Assembly (NCBI GenBank): GCA_028289265.1
Contig: JAQGGU010000016.1
Location: forward strand, 1 to 21,474
Direction of reading: 5' to 3'
DNA: 21,474 bases
From: Candidatus Saccharimonadota bacterium
GTDB taxonomy: Bacteria; Patescibacteriota; Saccharimonadia; Saccharimonadales; UBA4665
The position numbers and the translations under genes were made by a program. Shown in pieces: positions 7,964 to 15,283 of this stretch. Within the stretch, counting starts at the first letter, position 1. The number at the start of each line of letters is the position of its first letter. The notes beneath the pieces were generated by a model that ran no database searches, was not told the origin of the DNA, and saw nothing but the letters and a program-made list of their open reading frames with translations.

Positions 7964-8059
7964 GAAGACAGGTTTTATTTTTGCTGCTCTTGTCTTCGTC
8001 TTATGAGAATATATCCCGTACACGCTAGATTACAAATTCTCTTCTGGCGTCGCCGGAGG

Positions 8060-8065
8060 TATACT
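8060..8065 (+). promoter_or_regulatory. -10 element of pspC-like gene, predicted leaderless
   Basis: TATACT ends 6 bases before ATG 8072, so the predicted start site falls on the start codon. GGAGGT (8055-8060) overlaps it and would be an unusually distant Shine-Dalgarno (11 bases) if a longer transcript is made. Confidence 0.4.
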
Positions 8066-8071
8066 AATGAT

Positions 8072-8299
8072 ATGCATGGAAAAAAGTTATATCGTAGTCG
8101 AACTGATCGAATGCTCACCGGCCTATGCGGCGGTATTGCGAAATACCTCAATATAGACTCTACGCTCGTGCGGCTCGGTTTCGTCATTCTGGAGTTCGCA
8201 ACAGCAGGGTTGCTTATCATTGGCTATTTTGTCGCTGCTATTATCGTGCCAAAAGAGCCCGAGGCTGGCGCATCACAAGACTCTTCGCCTAAGGTCTAG
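8072..8299 (+). CDS. Small PspC-domain membrane protein
   Basis: 75 residues from ATG 8072. LYRSRTDRMLTGLCGGIAKYLNIDSTLVRLGFVILEF is a clear PspC domain (PF04024): a basic start, the GLCGGIA turn and the D.T.VRL segment, followed by one hydrophobic helix (about 40-62) and a short acidic tail. In Escherichia coli PspC senses inner-membrane damage with PspA and PspB; stand-alone PspC-domain proteins of this size are widespread and their partners are often unknown. No pspA is visible in the window. A longer frame from ATG 8003 adds basic residues not conserved in the family and runs through the promoter. Its stop shares the bases CTAG with the stop of the convergent YjdF-like gene. Confidence 0.85.
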   Translation: MHGKKLYRSRTDRMLTGLCGGIAKYLNIDSTLVRLGFVILEFATAGLLIIGYFVAAIIVPKEPEAGASQDSSPKV

Positions 8300-8307
8300 G
8301 CCTTTTT
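8287..8307 (+). terminator. Weak intrinsic terminator overlapping pspC-like stop
   Basis: GCCTA-AGGTC-TAGGC forms a 5-base-pair stem followed after one C by TTTTT. It overlaps the stop codon and the convergent neighbour's 3' end. The stem is short, so strength is doubtful. Confidence 0.35.
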
Positions 8308-8979
8308 ATTCTTTTGCCGGCCTAGTAACTTTTTTACGGCAAACTGAGGGTTTTCCCGGATAAACCAGTTAATAAAAGCATCAAAGGGATCCCGTACTTC
8401 GTATTTCAAATATACATATCCAATAACAGAGGCGGTTCCCGACCCGATCCCATCAATTATAAGATCCCACATAGTGTCACGCAGGCCGCTCCTTTGCATA
8501 TTGAGCCCAAAAAGCTGGTCCATCGCAAACTCAAATATTTCCCAGATAGCACCTATGGCCATTCCAAATGAAAATGCAAAGACACTGATCAAGAAAGGAC
8601 TGGCTTCTATCTTGTGCCGAAGATAGAGCAAGTACAGCGCAAGGAAACCCACGAAACCAAAAGCGAAGGCTGAGCCGGCGTGCAATACCACATCCCACCA
8701 CCAGAATTTTTCATAATAACCACCTACCTCACCCAAAAACAGCGAGGCATATAGAAATAACGTAATCACGAACTGAAATTGCAGCGGTAGCTTCACCTGT
8801 ACCTGGCTTGCCAGTAGCTGAGGTAAATACGACAAGACTAGTGCACCGCCGGCCGCGAATAGTACCGACCAACGACCGTTAAATACGGCAAAAACTCCAA
8901 CTGCAAAGAGAGCCCACCGAATAAAGAGCGTAATGTTGTGCGTAACCCGTTCAGCGATAGTAAGTTGAGGCGAGGCCAT
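8296..8979 (-). CDS. YjdF-like (DUF2238) multi-pass membrane protein
   Basis: 227 residues if started at ATG 8979; an ATG at 9030 would add 17 hydrophobic residues encoded by what looks like the promoter, so it is not used. About six membrane helices are present. The family signature is WWWDVVLHAGSAFAFGFVG, then FSFGMAIGAIWEIFEFAMD and RDTMWDLIIDGIGS, with conserved Asp/His and Glu/Asp residues in or near membrane helices, as in DUF2238 (YjdF of enterobacteria). The function of the family is not established. The gene is divergent from the metal ATPase and convergent with the PspC gene. A link to metal transport is suggested only by the shared promoter region. Confidence 0.78.
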   Translation of the reverse strand: MASPQLTIAERVTHNITLFIRWALFAVGVFAVFNGRWSVLFAAGGALVLSYLPQLLASQVQVKLPLQFQFVITLFLYASLFLGEVGGYYEKFWWWDVVLHAGSAFAFGFVGFLALYLLYLRHKIEASPFLISVFAFSFGMAIGAIWEIFEFAMDQLFGLNMQRSGLRDTMWDLIIDGIGSGTASVIGYVYLKYEVRDPFDAFINWFIRENPQFAVKKLLGRQKNKKA

Positions 8980-8989
8980 ATTTACTGTA

Positions 8990-8998
8990 ATAGTAACA
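8990..8998 (-). promoter_or_regulatory. Extended -10 of yjdF-like gene
   Basis: On the minus strand, TGT-TACTAT ends 10 bases before ATG 8979, giving a leader of about 3 bases. There is no Shine-Dalgarno. Confidence 0.4.
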
Positions 8999-9063
8999 TA
9001 TAAATAACATAAGCATGCTAGAAATAACATCGGTACTATTCGATAAAACCGCCTCTTGTACGG

Positions 9064-9069
9064 TATAAT
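9064..9069 (+). promoter_or_regulatory. Consensus -10 of metal ATPase gene, predicted leaderless
   Basis: A perfect TATAAT ends 5 bases before ATG 9075; the next codon is also ATG (9078). Transcription would begin on the start codon. No good -35 or Shine-Dalgarno is seen. Confidence 0.55.
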
Positions 9070-9074
9070 TTATT

Positions 9075-10925
9075 ATGATGAAATTATTTAACAAAACTCC
9101 ATTTTTATTTGCTCGCCGTTACAAACTTTTTACTGCCGCTCTTATAGCTACTATTGCGGCTCTCGCACTCGATATTGGAGGTAGAGACACTGCCGCCCAC
9201 TGGGTTCTAGCCATTACCGCGTTATTCGTAGCTGTACCGCTGATGCGAGGCATGTGGGAAGATTTTCGGGGCGGTGCCTATGGCATCGACATTCTAGCGC
9301 TGACAGCCATAGTGACTTCCGTGATACTGAAGGAATACTGGGCAGCGATAGTTGTCGTGCTCATGCTCACCGGCGGTGAAGCTCTTGAAGATTATGCCGA
9401 GCACCGCTCCAAAGCTGAACTGGATGCGCTTTTGACGCGCGCGCCCCAGATTGCCCACGTCATTCGCGGAAAAAAAGTACTCGACGTACCGGTAACTCAG
9501 ATAAAGGTAGGCGACCGCATCATCATCAAACCGGGAGAAACCGTACCGGTTGATGCCAGCATCATTGAGGGAAGCGGTAGCTTTGATCAATCCAGCCTGA
9601 CTGGTGAAAGTATGCCCGAGCCTAAAGAGGCTGGGGATACCCTGCTCAGCGGCTCTATCAGTATCGATGGCGCCATCACCGCGAAAGCCACACAGACAGC
9701 CGCGCACAGCCAGTATCAGCAAATCATCAAATTGGTAAAATCAGCAGCCAACAGTCAAGCGCCCTTCGTTCGCTTGGCCGACCGTTACAGTGTTCCGTTT
9801 ACTATCTTTGCCTTTGCGCTAGCCGGAGTGGTATGGGTAATCAGTGGTGACCCAATCCGCTTCCTTGAAGTCATCATCGTCGCGACACCCTGCCCACTAA
9901 TATTAGCCGCTCCGATCGCTATCATCAGCGGCATGAGCCGTTCGGCCAAACAAGGCATTATCGTACGCACTGGATCCGCCCTTGAACGACTCGCTGAAGT
10001 AAAGACCATCGCTTTCGACAAGACTGGAACTCTCACAAAAGGCAAGCCGGTCGTTGCCGGAATTCTTACGTATGGCAACCATACAAAGAGCGAGGTACTT
10101 TCATATGCGGCAGCCATAGAATCCTCGTCTACGCATGTGCTCGCTAGCGCTATCAATGAAGCAGCGTTATCGGCGCGGGCAAAAGTGCCCAAGGCGCGTC
10201 ACGTCCGTGAGACCAGCGGGCACGGCTTATCCGCTGTTATCAGCGGTAAGAAGATTCTGGTAGGCCGTCTGACATTGCTGAAAAAACATGGCATAGAACT
10301 TCCAAAAAGCTTCGCAGACACCAGCATAAAACAAACAGTTACGTATGTAGCTATCGACGGACAACTCGCAGGCGCCATCACCTTCACCGATGAAATCCGT
10401 CCAGAAAGTGCTGCGACTTTGTCAAAGCTCAAAGCCCTTGGCATACACAACTTCCTCATGATCACTGGCGATAACAAAACTACTGCCGCAGTCGTTGCAA
10501 AAAAACTAGGTATCAAAGAAGTAATGTCCGACGCCTTGCCGGCCGACAAATTACGCGCCATAGAATCTATCAAAAACCGTCCGGTCGCTTTTGTGGGCGA
10601 TGGCGTCAATGACGCCCCAGTTCTCACCGCCGCCGACGTTGGTATCGCGCTCGGCGCCCGGGGCTCAACTGCCGCCAGCGAATCAGCCGACCTGATTGTC
10701 ATGCAAGATAATATCGGCCATGTTGCTACAGCTACTGCCATCGCCCGTCGCACCTTCAAGATTGCCAGACAAAGTATATTCGTCGGTATCGGCCTCAGTG
10801 TAGTCCTCATGCTTATCTTCTCAACTGGAAAATTCACACCCATCTACGGTGCAGCCATTCAGGAACTTGTCGACGTTGTTGTTATCTTCAATGCCTTGCG
10901 AGCCCACTCTGCCGGGAAGATTTAG
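9075..10925 (+). CDS. Heavy-metal P1B-type ATPase with TPC membrane motif
   Basis: 616 residues with no N-terminal metal-binding HMA domain. Eight membrane helices can be placed: four before the actuator domain (about 16-110), two around the metal site (about 235-290) and two at the C-terminus. The actuator motif is TGES (176-179), the phosphorylated Asp is Asp315 in DKTGTLTKG, and the hinge motif is GDGVND (508-513). The membrane metal motif is T271-P-C-P-L-I-L-A-A-P, a TPC(X6)P type rather than the CPC of copper and zinc pumps. The residue after the nucleotide-domain His354 is Val (STHVLAS), not the usual Pro of the HP motif; I believe this is shared by an actinobacterial-type TPC subgroup. 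It exports a transition metal from the cytoplasm; which metal cannot be told (TPC pumps have been linked to nickel and iron). Convergent with the SEC59-family gene, 5 bases apart. Confidence 0.9.
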   Translation: MMKLFNKTPFLFARRYKLFTAALIATIAALALDIGGRDTAAHWVLAITALFVAVPLMRGMWEDFRGGAYGIDILALTAIVTSVILKEYWAAIVVVLMLTGGEALEDYAEHRSKAELDALLTRAPQIAHVIRGKKVLDVPVTQIKVGDRIIIKPGETVPVDASIIEGSGSFDQSSLTGESMPEPKEAGDTLLSGSISIDGAITAKATQTAAHSQYQQIIKLVKSAANSQAPFVRLADRYSVPFTIFAFALAGVVWVISGDPIRFLEVIIVATPCPLILAAPIAIISGMSRSAKQGIIVRTGSALERLAEVKTIAFDKTGTLTKGKPVVAGILTYGNHTKSEVLSYAAAIESSSTHVLASAINEAALSARAKVPKARHVRETSGHGLSAVISGKKILVGRLTLLKKHGIELPKSFADTSIKQTVTYVAIDGQLAGAITFTDEIRPESAATLSKLKALGIHNFLMITGDNKTTAAVVAKKLGIKEVMSDALPADKLRAIESIKNRPVAFVGDGVNDAPVLTAADVGIALGARGSTAASESADLIVMQDNIGHVATATAIARRTFKIARQSIFVGIGLSVVLMLIFSTGKFTPIYGAAIQELVDVVVIFNALRAHSAGKI

Positions 10926-10930
10926 CGGTT

Positions 10931-11560
10931 TCAGGAGAAAAATACGAGTGCGCTGGCTACCAGTAGTGGCACCAGCAAATTATCGAGACCGCGTATGGAT
11001 ATGTTTTCAAAAACCGTGGCGGCTCCAGCGACACCGACTATAGCTACAGGGTGCATAGGTGTTGGCAGCATTGTATTGTAGACCAGCAGTATCACCAGTG
11101 AGACAAACAAAAACATACCTGAGCCCGCGATACTTTTGCGATGGCCCAGTATCACATAGCAATTCGACCGCCCCCACCATTTACCGGCGATCGCCGCAAA
11201 GCCATCCGCCAAACTCATATGCAGCAGCGCAGCAGTGTAAACGGCCGGCTCGCGCGTGATAAATGCCAATATGCCTACGGCCAGCGCGAAGCACACCTCT
11301 CCCCATGTAGGACGCTCAACAGCGTGGATAGCTTTGAAAATCCCAAAATACTGGGACACCATTACGACGACCACAAAAGCTGCGCTAAGCAGAATAATCT
11401 CATTCCATTCCAAGAAGTACGGCCAGAACGCAGCGAAAGTACCAACGGTGATGTGTATAAACTTGCGGCTTAGTTCATCATGCGGCTTTTTAATACGCCA
11501 CCACGCCTCAGAAATAATCAGTAGGGTGAAGATGACTAGAATAGTAGCTATAAGCTTCAT
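10931..11560 (-). CDS. SEC59/DGK1/VTE5-family lipid kinase (dolichol/phytol kinase-like)
   Basis: 209 residues, an integral membrane protein with about six or seven helices. Family motifs are in order: ELSRKFIHITVGTF near residue 30-43, a central LLHMSLADGFAAIAGKWWGR (charged residues flanked by helices), HRKSIAGSGMFLFVS, and ENISIRGLDNLLVPL near the C-terminus. Members are CTP-dependent kinases of dolichol, phytol or diacylglycerol, related to phosphatidate cytidylyltransferase. In a bacterium with peptidoglycan, an undecaprenol, diacylglycerol or other isoprenoid alcohol is plausible as substrate; that is inference. It follows the TrmB-like regulator by 18 bases on the same strand. A TACAAT (-10-like) on the minus strand ends 10 bases before its ATG, so it may also have its own near-leaderless promoter. 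Confidence 0.8.
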   Translation of the reverse strand: MKLIATILVIFTLLIISEAWWRIKKPHDELSRKFIHITVGTFAAFWPYFLEWNEIILLSAAFVVVVMVSQYFGIFKAIHAVERPTWGEVCFALAVGILAFITREPAVYTAALLHMSLADGFAAIAGKWWGRSNCYVILGHRKSIAGSGMFLFVSLVILLVYNTMLPTPMHPVAIVGVAGAATVFENISIRGLDNLLVPLLVASALVFFS

Positions 11561-11570
11561 GGCATAGCTT

Positions 11571-11576
11571 ATTGTA
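11571..11576 (-). promoter_or_regulatory. Possible internal -10 for SEC59-family gene
   Basis: TACAAT on the minus strand lies between the regulator stop and the kinase start, 10 bases from the ATG. No Shine-Dalgarno is visible for this gene, so either leaderless initiation or translational coupling must be used. Confidence 0.35.
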
Positions 11577-11578
11577 CG

Positions 11579-12364
11579 CTATTTTTCAGCCGGTTGTTCG
11601 GCGGGTAAGGTTTTCCAAAGCTGTCGAAAAAGTAGGCGCTGCATCGCGGCAGCTCCGTTATCTTCGATCACCACCCCATACGGCGTGTCATCACTCGCAA
11701 TAGAAATTGTCGCCACTTTAGATCCGTATATAAGGGTATAGCTTGATACGCCGCCTTGGGGCGGATTAGGAAGCCATTTACGCTCAGATTTTGGCGTTTC
11801 GCCACCGCCCTCACCGACAGCGATTACTTTGACTTTGATACCTTCGGCAATACGCCTATCCGTAAATTGTGGATACTTGCGGTATAAATACTGGCGCACT
11901 TTTTGCGAAGAGTAAGCATAATACTGCGGTTTATCCATCATGCGGCATGTCTGCAAGACATCCTTCAAGATAGTAGTAACTCCAACGTCACCTTCGTAAT
12001 ATCGCACCAGCGGCTTACCCTGTTCGCCTGCTTTTCGTGCCAATACGCTAGGCACAACTTCTTTTGCCAAGTTGGAGGCATCTGCCAGATCACGGCGTTT
12101 GTCGCGAATAATGTCATAAATCTTCTCGGGAGATTCAGCGGTATATTGCTCACGCTGGCCATTCTGCTTCACGCTCACCAGCCCGAATTCAACGAGATTC
12201 TTGAGCGCTTCATATGTGGTGCCCCTGTTAATTCCTGTAACAGCCGCGATTTTACGAATAGAAGTCGATTCCATATCGAGGAGGGCAGCATACGTGACTG
12301 CTTCAGTGCGTGGCACCTCAATACTTTGTAATAGTGACACTATATTGCTTATGTCATTGCTCAT
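11579..12364 (-). CDS. TrmB-like transcriptional regulator
   Basis: 261 residues. The N-terminal winged helix (about 5-80) has the TrmB pattern: RTEAVTYAALLDMESTSIRKIA then a recognition helix around GINRGTTYEALKNLVEFGLV and a wing with KQNGQREQYTAESPE. A helical linker (about 80-112) leads to an effector domain (about 118-255) resembling the PLD-like fold of TrmB C-termini (RYYEGDVGVTTILKDVL, with TISIASDDTPYGVVIED near the end). Members often bind sugars, but the ligand here is unknown. It sits first in an operon with the SEC59-family kinase and divergent from the YvcK/CofD gene, which makes these two units its likely targets. Its start is set by a near-perfect sigma70 promoter 8 bases ahead. 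Confidence 0.82.
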   Translation of the reverse strand: MSNDISNIVSLLQSIEVPRTEAVTYAALLDMESTSIRKIAAVTGINRGTTYEALKNLVEFGLVSVKQNGQREQYTAESPEKIYDIIRDKRRDLADASNLAKEVVPSVLARKAGEQGKPLVRYYEGDVGVTTILKDVLQTCRMMDKPQYYAYSSQKVRQYLYRKYPQFTDRRIAEGIKVKVIAVGEGGGETPKSERKWLPNPPQGGVSSYTLIYGSKVATISIASDDTPYGVVIEDNGAAAMQRLLFRQLWKTLPAEQPAEK

Positions 12365-12372
12365 AAGCCAGC

Positions 12373-12401
12373 ATTTTATCTGTTATATATAATTTTGTCA
12401 A
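12373..12401 (-). promoter_or_regulatory. Strong sigma70 promoter of TrmB-like gene, leaderless
   Basis: On the minus strand: -35 TTGACA (12396-12401), a 17-base spacer, -10 TAAAAT (12373-12378). The -10 ends 8 bases before ATG 12364, so the transcript starts at or within about two bases of the start codon. The spacer contains the AT-rich run TTATATATAA, a possible site for autoregulation. Confidence 0.7.
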
Positions 12402-12490
12402 TTATTTGTTGCCAAAAATCATTGATTAAACTGATATATGTGATACCATAAAGTTCAGATTTAGACAAGTTTCTGGCAGGACAAACAATT

Positions 12491-13696
12491 ATGGAACAAT
12501 CCCCTGACAATCATGTGTTTACTTTCATCGGCGGCGGCACGACAGGTGAGACTGCTGCCGGCTTTCTTAATGCTGTTGAGGCCAACCTCGTCCCTGGCGT
12601 AAAAAATGCAGAGGTCATTACCGTCGTGAGCTCAGGCGACAGCGGAAAACGCACCGGCGATTTACGTAAGCATTATCGTATTCATGCTGTCGGAGATTTC
12701 CGCCGTAGTATTTCGGCCTTAAGCGACAACTCGTATGCCGCGCCCCTGTTCGAAAGCCGCTTTGATGAAAACGCAACTGCAGATGACGTAGCCGCAGCAG
12801 GTGAACGGCTATTAGCCGCCATTTCATATAGTGACACTTCCGTATCCGAAGGCCGAGGCAAGGAGATTATTGACCAAGCCGTGTCGCTTAGCCAGGACGT
12901 CATCGAGCGCGACAATAAGAGGCTTAAAGGTCTTTCTATAGGCCACATGGTAGTCGCGTCGCTCATGATCGAACACCGCCTCCGCGGCAATGGGAATAAT
13001 GTCCAAACCGCACTCGATGAAGCTTCAGCATTCATGGGTGCCCGTGGACGCGTCGTTGCCGATTCACTTGTACCGTACGACCTGGAGATGCGCGATGGCC
13101 CCATACGCCTATTAGGCGAAGCTGTCATCGACCAGCACGTTATCGAGAACCCGGATGACGTCGATGTATGGGCCACTCCTGCTGAACCCTTTTCAAACGT
13201 TCCAGCCAACCCGGCAGCACTGGAGGCGGTACAAAAAGCATCCCGTGTCATCATCGGCCCAGGCAGTATCTACACATCGGACATCCCACCCCTGCTCGTC
13301 GAGGGCATGGCGGAAACAATGGCGGAGGCGGAAGCCGAAGGAAAACCGCTTACAATTGTCGCAAATCTCGTCACCCAAGAGACTGAAACAAAAGGTTGGA
13401 CCGGTACGCGCTACATTACCGAAATCGAGAAATATGCTGGCCGCAAATGCACCCGCGTGGTATTCAACAAAAACACAGCATGCTTGCCAGAGGGGGAAGC
13501 AGTCAGCTTCAACCGCGAGGAGCTAGAACGAATGGGGAATTACGAAGTTATCCCTACCGATCTCGTAGATGATTCCGCCTTGGAGACAGATCCTAACGAC
13601 CCCCCATCAAACAGGCCAAAAGTCAGACATAACATGGCCGCCGCAGCCGTAGCTGCCCTAGCCGTTGAATACCAGCAAGAACTTGTCGCGGCATAG
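12491..13696 (+). CDS. YvcK/CofD-superfamily protein (UPF0052), divergent active-site loop
   Basis: 401 residues matching YvcK along most of its length: FIGGGTTGE at the N-terminus, GDFRRSISALSD (residues near 75), LSIGHMVVASLM, ASAFMGARGRVV, VIIGPGSIYTSDIPPLL and VANLVTQETETKG. YvcK binds UDP-sugars and is needed for gluconeogenic growth and wall synthesis in Bacillus and Mycobacterium; CofD makes a precursor of F420. The signature DDGGSSG.LR loop of YvcK is replaced by SSGDSGKRTGDLR, and the glycine loop carries an extra Thr. So the ligand may differ. A Shine-Dalgarno (GCAGGA) sits 9 bases ahead. The gene is divergent from the TrmB-like regulator and abuts the convergent TPM gene. The family call is firm; the exact function is not. 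Confidence 0.82.
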   Translation: MEQSPDNHVFTFIGGGTTGETAAGFLNAVEANLVPGVKNAEVITVVSSGDSGKRTGDLRKHYRIHAVGDFRRSISALSDNSYAAPLFESRFDENATADDVAAAGERLLAAISYSDTSVSEGRGKEIIDQAVSLSQDVIERDNKRLKGLSIGHMVVASLMIEHRLRGNGNNVQTALDEASAFMGARGRVVADSLVPYDLEMRDGPIRLLGEAVIDQHVIENPDDVDVWATPAEPFSNVPANPAALEAVQKASRVIIGPGSIYTSDIPPLLVEGMAETMAEAEAEGKPLTIVANLVTQETETKGWTGTRYITEIEKYAGRKCTRVVFNKNTACLPEGEAVSFNREELERMGNYEVIPTDLVDDSALETDPNDPPSNRPKVRHNMAAAAVAALAVEYQQELVAA

Positions 13697-13697
13697 T

Positions 13698-14603
13698 CTA
13701 CCAATCTCCGCTGGCACCGCCTCCGCCGAAGCTACCACCTCCGAAGCCACCGAATCCCCCGGAACCGCCACCGCCACCTAGGTGCGTGCCACCGGCCCAC
13801 CAGCTTGGGGCCAAGCCCTCCGAGGCGCGCCTCTGATAATTGGATGAGACGACCCTGTCAAATAACAATCCAACCAGCACCAGGGCAATAATACTTATAA
13901 GCCCGAGGAATAAAAAGCCGACAAATAAAGCGATCACAATACCCGCAATACCACCGAGCACCCCACCCGCCCACCAACTTTTGGTCCGGGCCAGAATCGA
14001 GGCAAGCCAACTCGGCAATACCAGTAATGCTATGAAAATAAATTCCCACGGAAAAGTAGGAGATTTCTTTTGCGGCTGGGTTTGCAGTGTTGGATCTACT
14101 TCGTTATGGATGGCTTTAGTGATGCCTTCCAGGCCTAATTTTATCCCCTCAAAATACTTACCCTCCCTAAACTGGGGTGCCATACGGTCGCGAATAATCT
14201 GACCGGAGCGGATATCTGTCAATGCGCCTTCCAGGCCATAACCGACTTCTATGCGTACACGCCGGTCATCTTTGACCACAAGTAGTAGCACACCATTGTT
14301 TCGCTCCTTACTGCCGATTCCCCATTGGCGGGCAGCATCAATCGAGTAGTCCTCAAGTGCCTCGCCTTCAAGGCTTGGTATCATTAGCACCCCTATCTGA
14401 TTGCCGGAATGCTGCCGCTCGTTCGCTATGATACTCGCCAGCTCAGCCTTTTGCTCGGCGGTAAGTGTGTTTGTCTGGTCTACTATCGGCACATCTGAGG
14501 GTGGCGTAGGTACGTCAAGAGCAAACACACCCAGTGGTGTTACCATCAGAACTATCAATGCCAGCAAAAACAGCCTGAAGAAGCGCAGAATACTCGCGCC
14601 CAT
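13698..14603 (-). CDS. TPM-domain membrane protein (YgcG-like)
   Basis: 301 residues. A signal peptide or anchor (about 6-28) is followed by a TPM domain (PF04536, about 38-165) with the pattern VDQTNTLTAEQKAELASII, QIGVLMIPSL, ARQWGIGSKERNNGVLLLV and RVRIEVGYGLEGALTD. Two to three hydrophobic helices follow (about 188-246). The C-terminus has the hallmark Gly-rich, Ser-containing tail ending SFGGGGASGDW. Function in bacteria is uncertain; plant TLP18.3 with this domain has phosphatase activity and helps photosystem repair. It follows lemA by 4 bases after the stop, the common LemA-TPM pairing. Its stop abuts the stop of the convergent YvcK/CofD gene. Confidence 0.88.
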   Translation of the reverse strand: MGASILRFFRLFLLALIVLMVTPLGVFALDVPTPPSDVPIVDQTNTLTAEQKAELASIIANERQHSGNQIGVLMIPSLEGEALEDYSIDAARQWGIGSKERNNGVLLLVVKDDRRVRIEVGYGLEGALTDIRSGQIIRDRMAPQFREGKYFEGIKLGLEGITKAIHNEVDPTLQTQPQKKSPTFPWEFIFIALLVLPSWLASILARTKSWWAGGVLGGIAGIVIALFVGFLFLGLISIIALVLVGLLFDRVVSSNYQRRASEGLAPSWWAGGTHLGGGGGSGGFGGFGGGSFGGGGASGDW

Positions 14604-14607
14604 CGTA

Positions 14608-15204
14608 TTACTGCCCGAAATCTACCGTTGGCGCGTTTTCGGAACCTTCATCGGCCTGGAAATACGGGAACGCATCAAAGCCAAATATACCGGCTGTGAT
14701 GTTAGTAGGAAAGCGCTTTATTCGAGCGTTGTAATCGTTCAGAACTTCATTGTAATCCCGTCGGGAAACGGCGATACGGTTCTCTGTACCCTCCAGCTGT
14801 ACTTGCAGGTCACGAAACCCAGCTGTCGCTGTTAGCTGCGGGTAATTCTCAGTTACTGCCAACAAACGGCCTAGCGCCTGGCTCAGTTCGCCTTGTGACT
14901 GCTGATACTGTTGGAGCTGTTGGGGCGTAGCCGTACTTGGGTCGATGTTGATGCTTGTCGCTTTAGCACGGGCATTGGTAACATCAGTCAGCGTCTTCTG
15001 TTCGAAGTTCGCCGCGCCCTTCACTGTATTTACAAGGTTCGGTACGAGATCCGCGCGACGCTGATACTGCGTCTGAACGTTCGCAAACGTCTTACGCACA
15101 TCCTCACGCTTACTGACGAGCCCGTTATAGCTGCCGGTAATTATGAGTACGACCAACAAGAGTGCCCCTAAAATAACTCCCGGAACTAACCACTTTCGAC
15201 TCAT
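14608..15204 (-). CDS. lemA: LemA family protein
   Basis: 198 residues from ATG 15204, chosen because AGGAGG lies about 6 bases upstream; an ATG at 15225 lies before this site. One N-terminal helix (about 7-24) anchors a long helical domain with LemA signatures: RKTFANVQTQYQRRADLVPNLVNTVKG, the Gln-rich segment around residue 95, AVTENYPQL, and ENRIAVSRRDYNEVLNDYN. LemA proteins face the outside or the cytoplasm depending on species and have no settled biochemical role. The downstream TPM gene is 4 bases past its stop. The genes likely form a unit transcribed from the extended -10 at 15242-15250. Confidence 0.92.
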   Translation of the reverse strand: MSRKWLVPGVILGALLLVVLIITGSYNGLVSKREDVRKTFANVQTQYQRRADLVPNLVNTVKGAANFEQKTLTDVTNARAKATSINIDPSTATPQQLQQYQQSQGELSQALGRLLAVTENYPQLTATAGFRDLQVQLEGTENRIAVSRRDYNEVLNDYNARIKRFPTNITAGIFGFDAFPYFQADEGSENAPTVDFGQ

Positions 15205-15241
15205 ACTACCCTCCTGTATTGGCAATTTTTTATATGTAGTA

Positions 15242-15268
15242 AGTATAGCATTACCCCAGGGGTGGTAA
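15242..15268 (-). promoter_or_regulatory. lemA promoter with flanking inverted repeat
   Basis: On the minus strand, TGC-TATACT (15242-15250) is an extended -10, about 38 bases before ATG 15204. Right upstream, TTACC (15251-15255) and GGTAA (15264-15268) form an inverted repeat with an 8-base centre, where the -35 region would be, so it could be an activator or repressor site. Confidence 0.4.
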
Positions 15269-15283
15269 ATAATGGTCTCCTAC

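Noticed and set aside
7964..7997. GAAGACA/TGTCTTC inverted repeat after the NUDIX gene as a terminator
   Set aside because: Stem of 7 with a 20-base loop and no U-run following.
10199..10843. A long open frame (214 codons) on the minus strand inside the metal ATPase gene
   Set aside because: It is antisense to conserved ATPase motifs, has no family character, and its composition is what mirrored codon bias would give.
12682..13254. Minus-strand open frame of 190 codons within the YvcK/CofD gene
   Set aside because: Shadow of the strongly conserved plus-strand frame; Ser/Arg-rich with no domain pattern.
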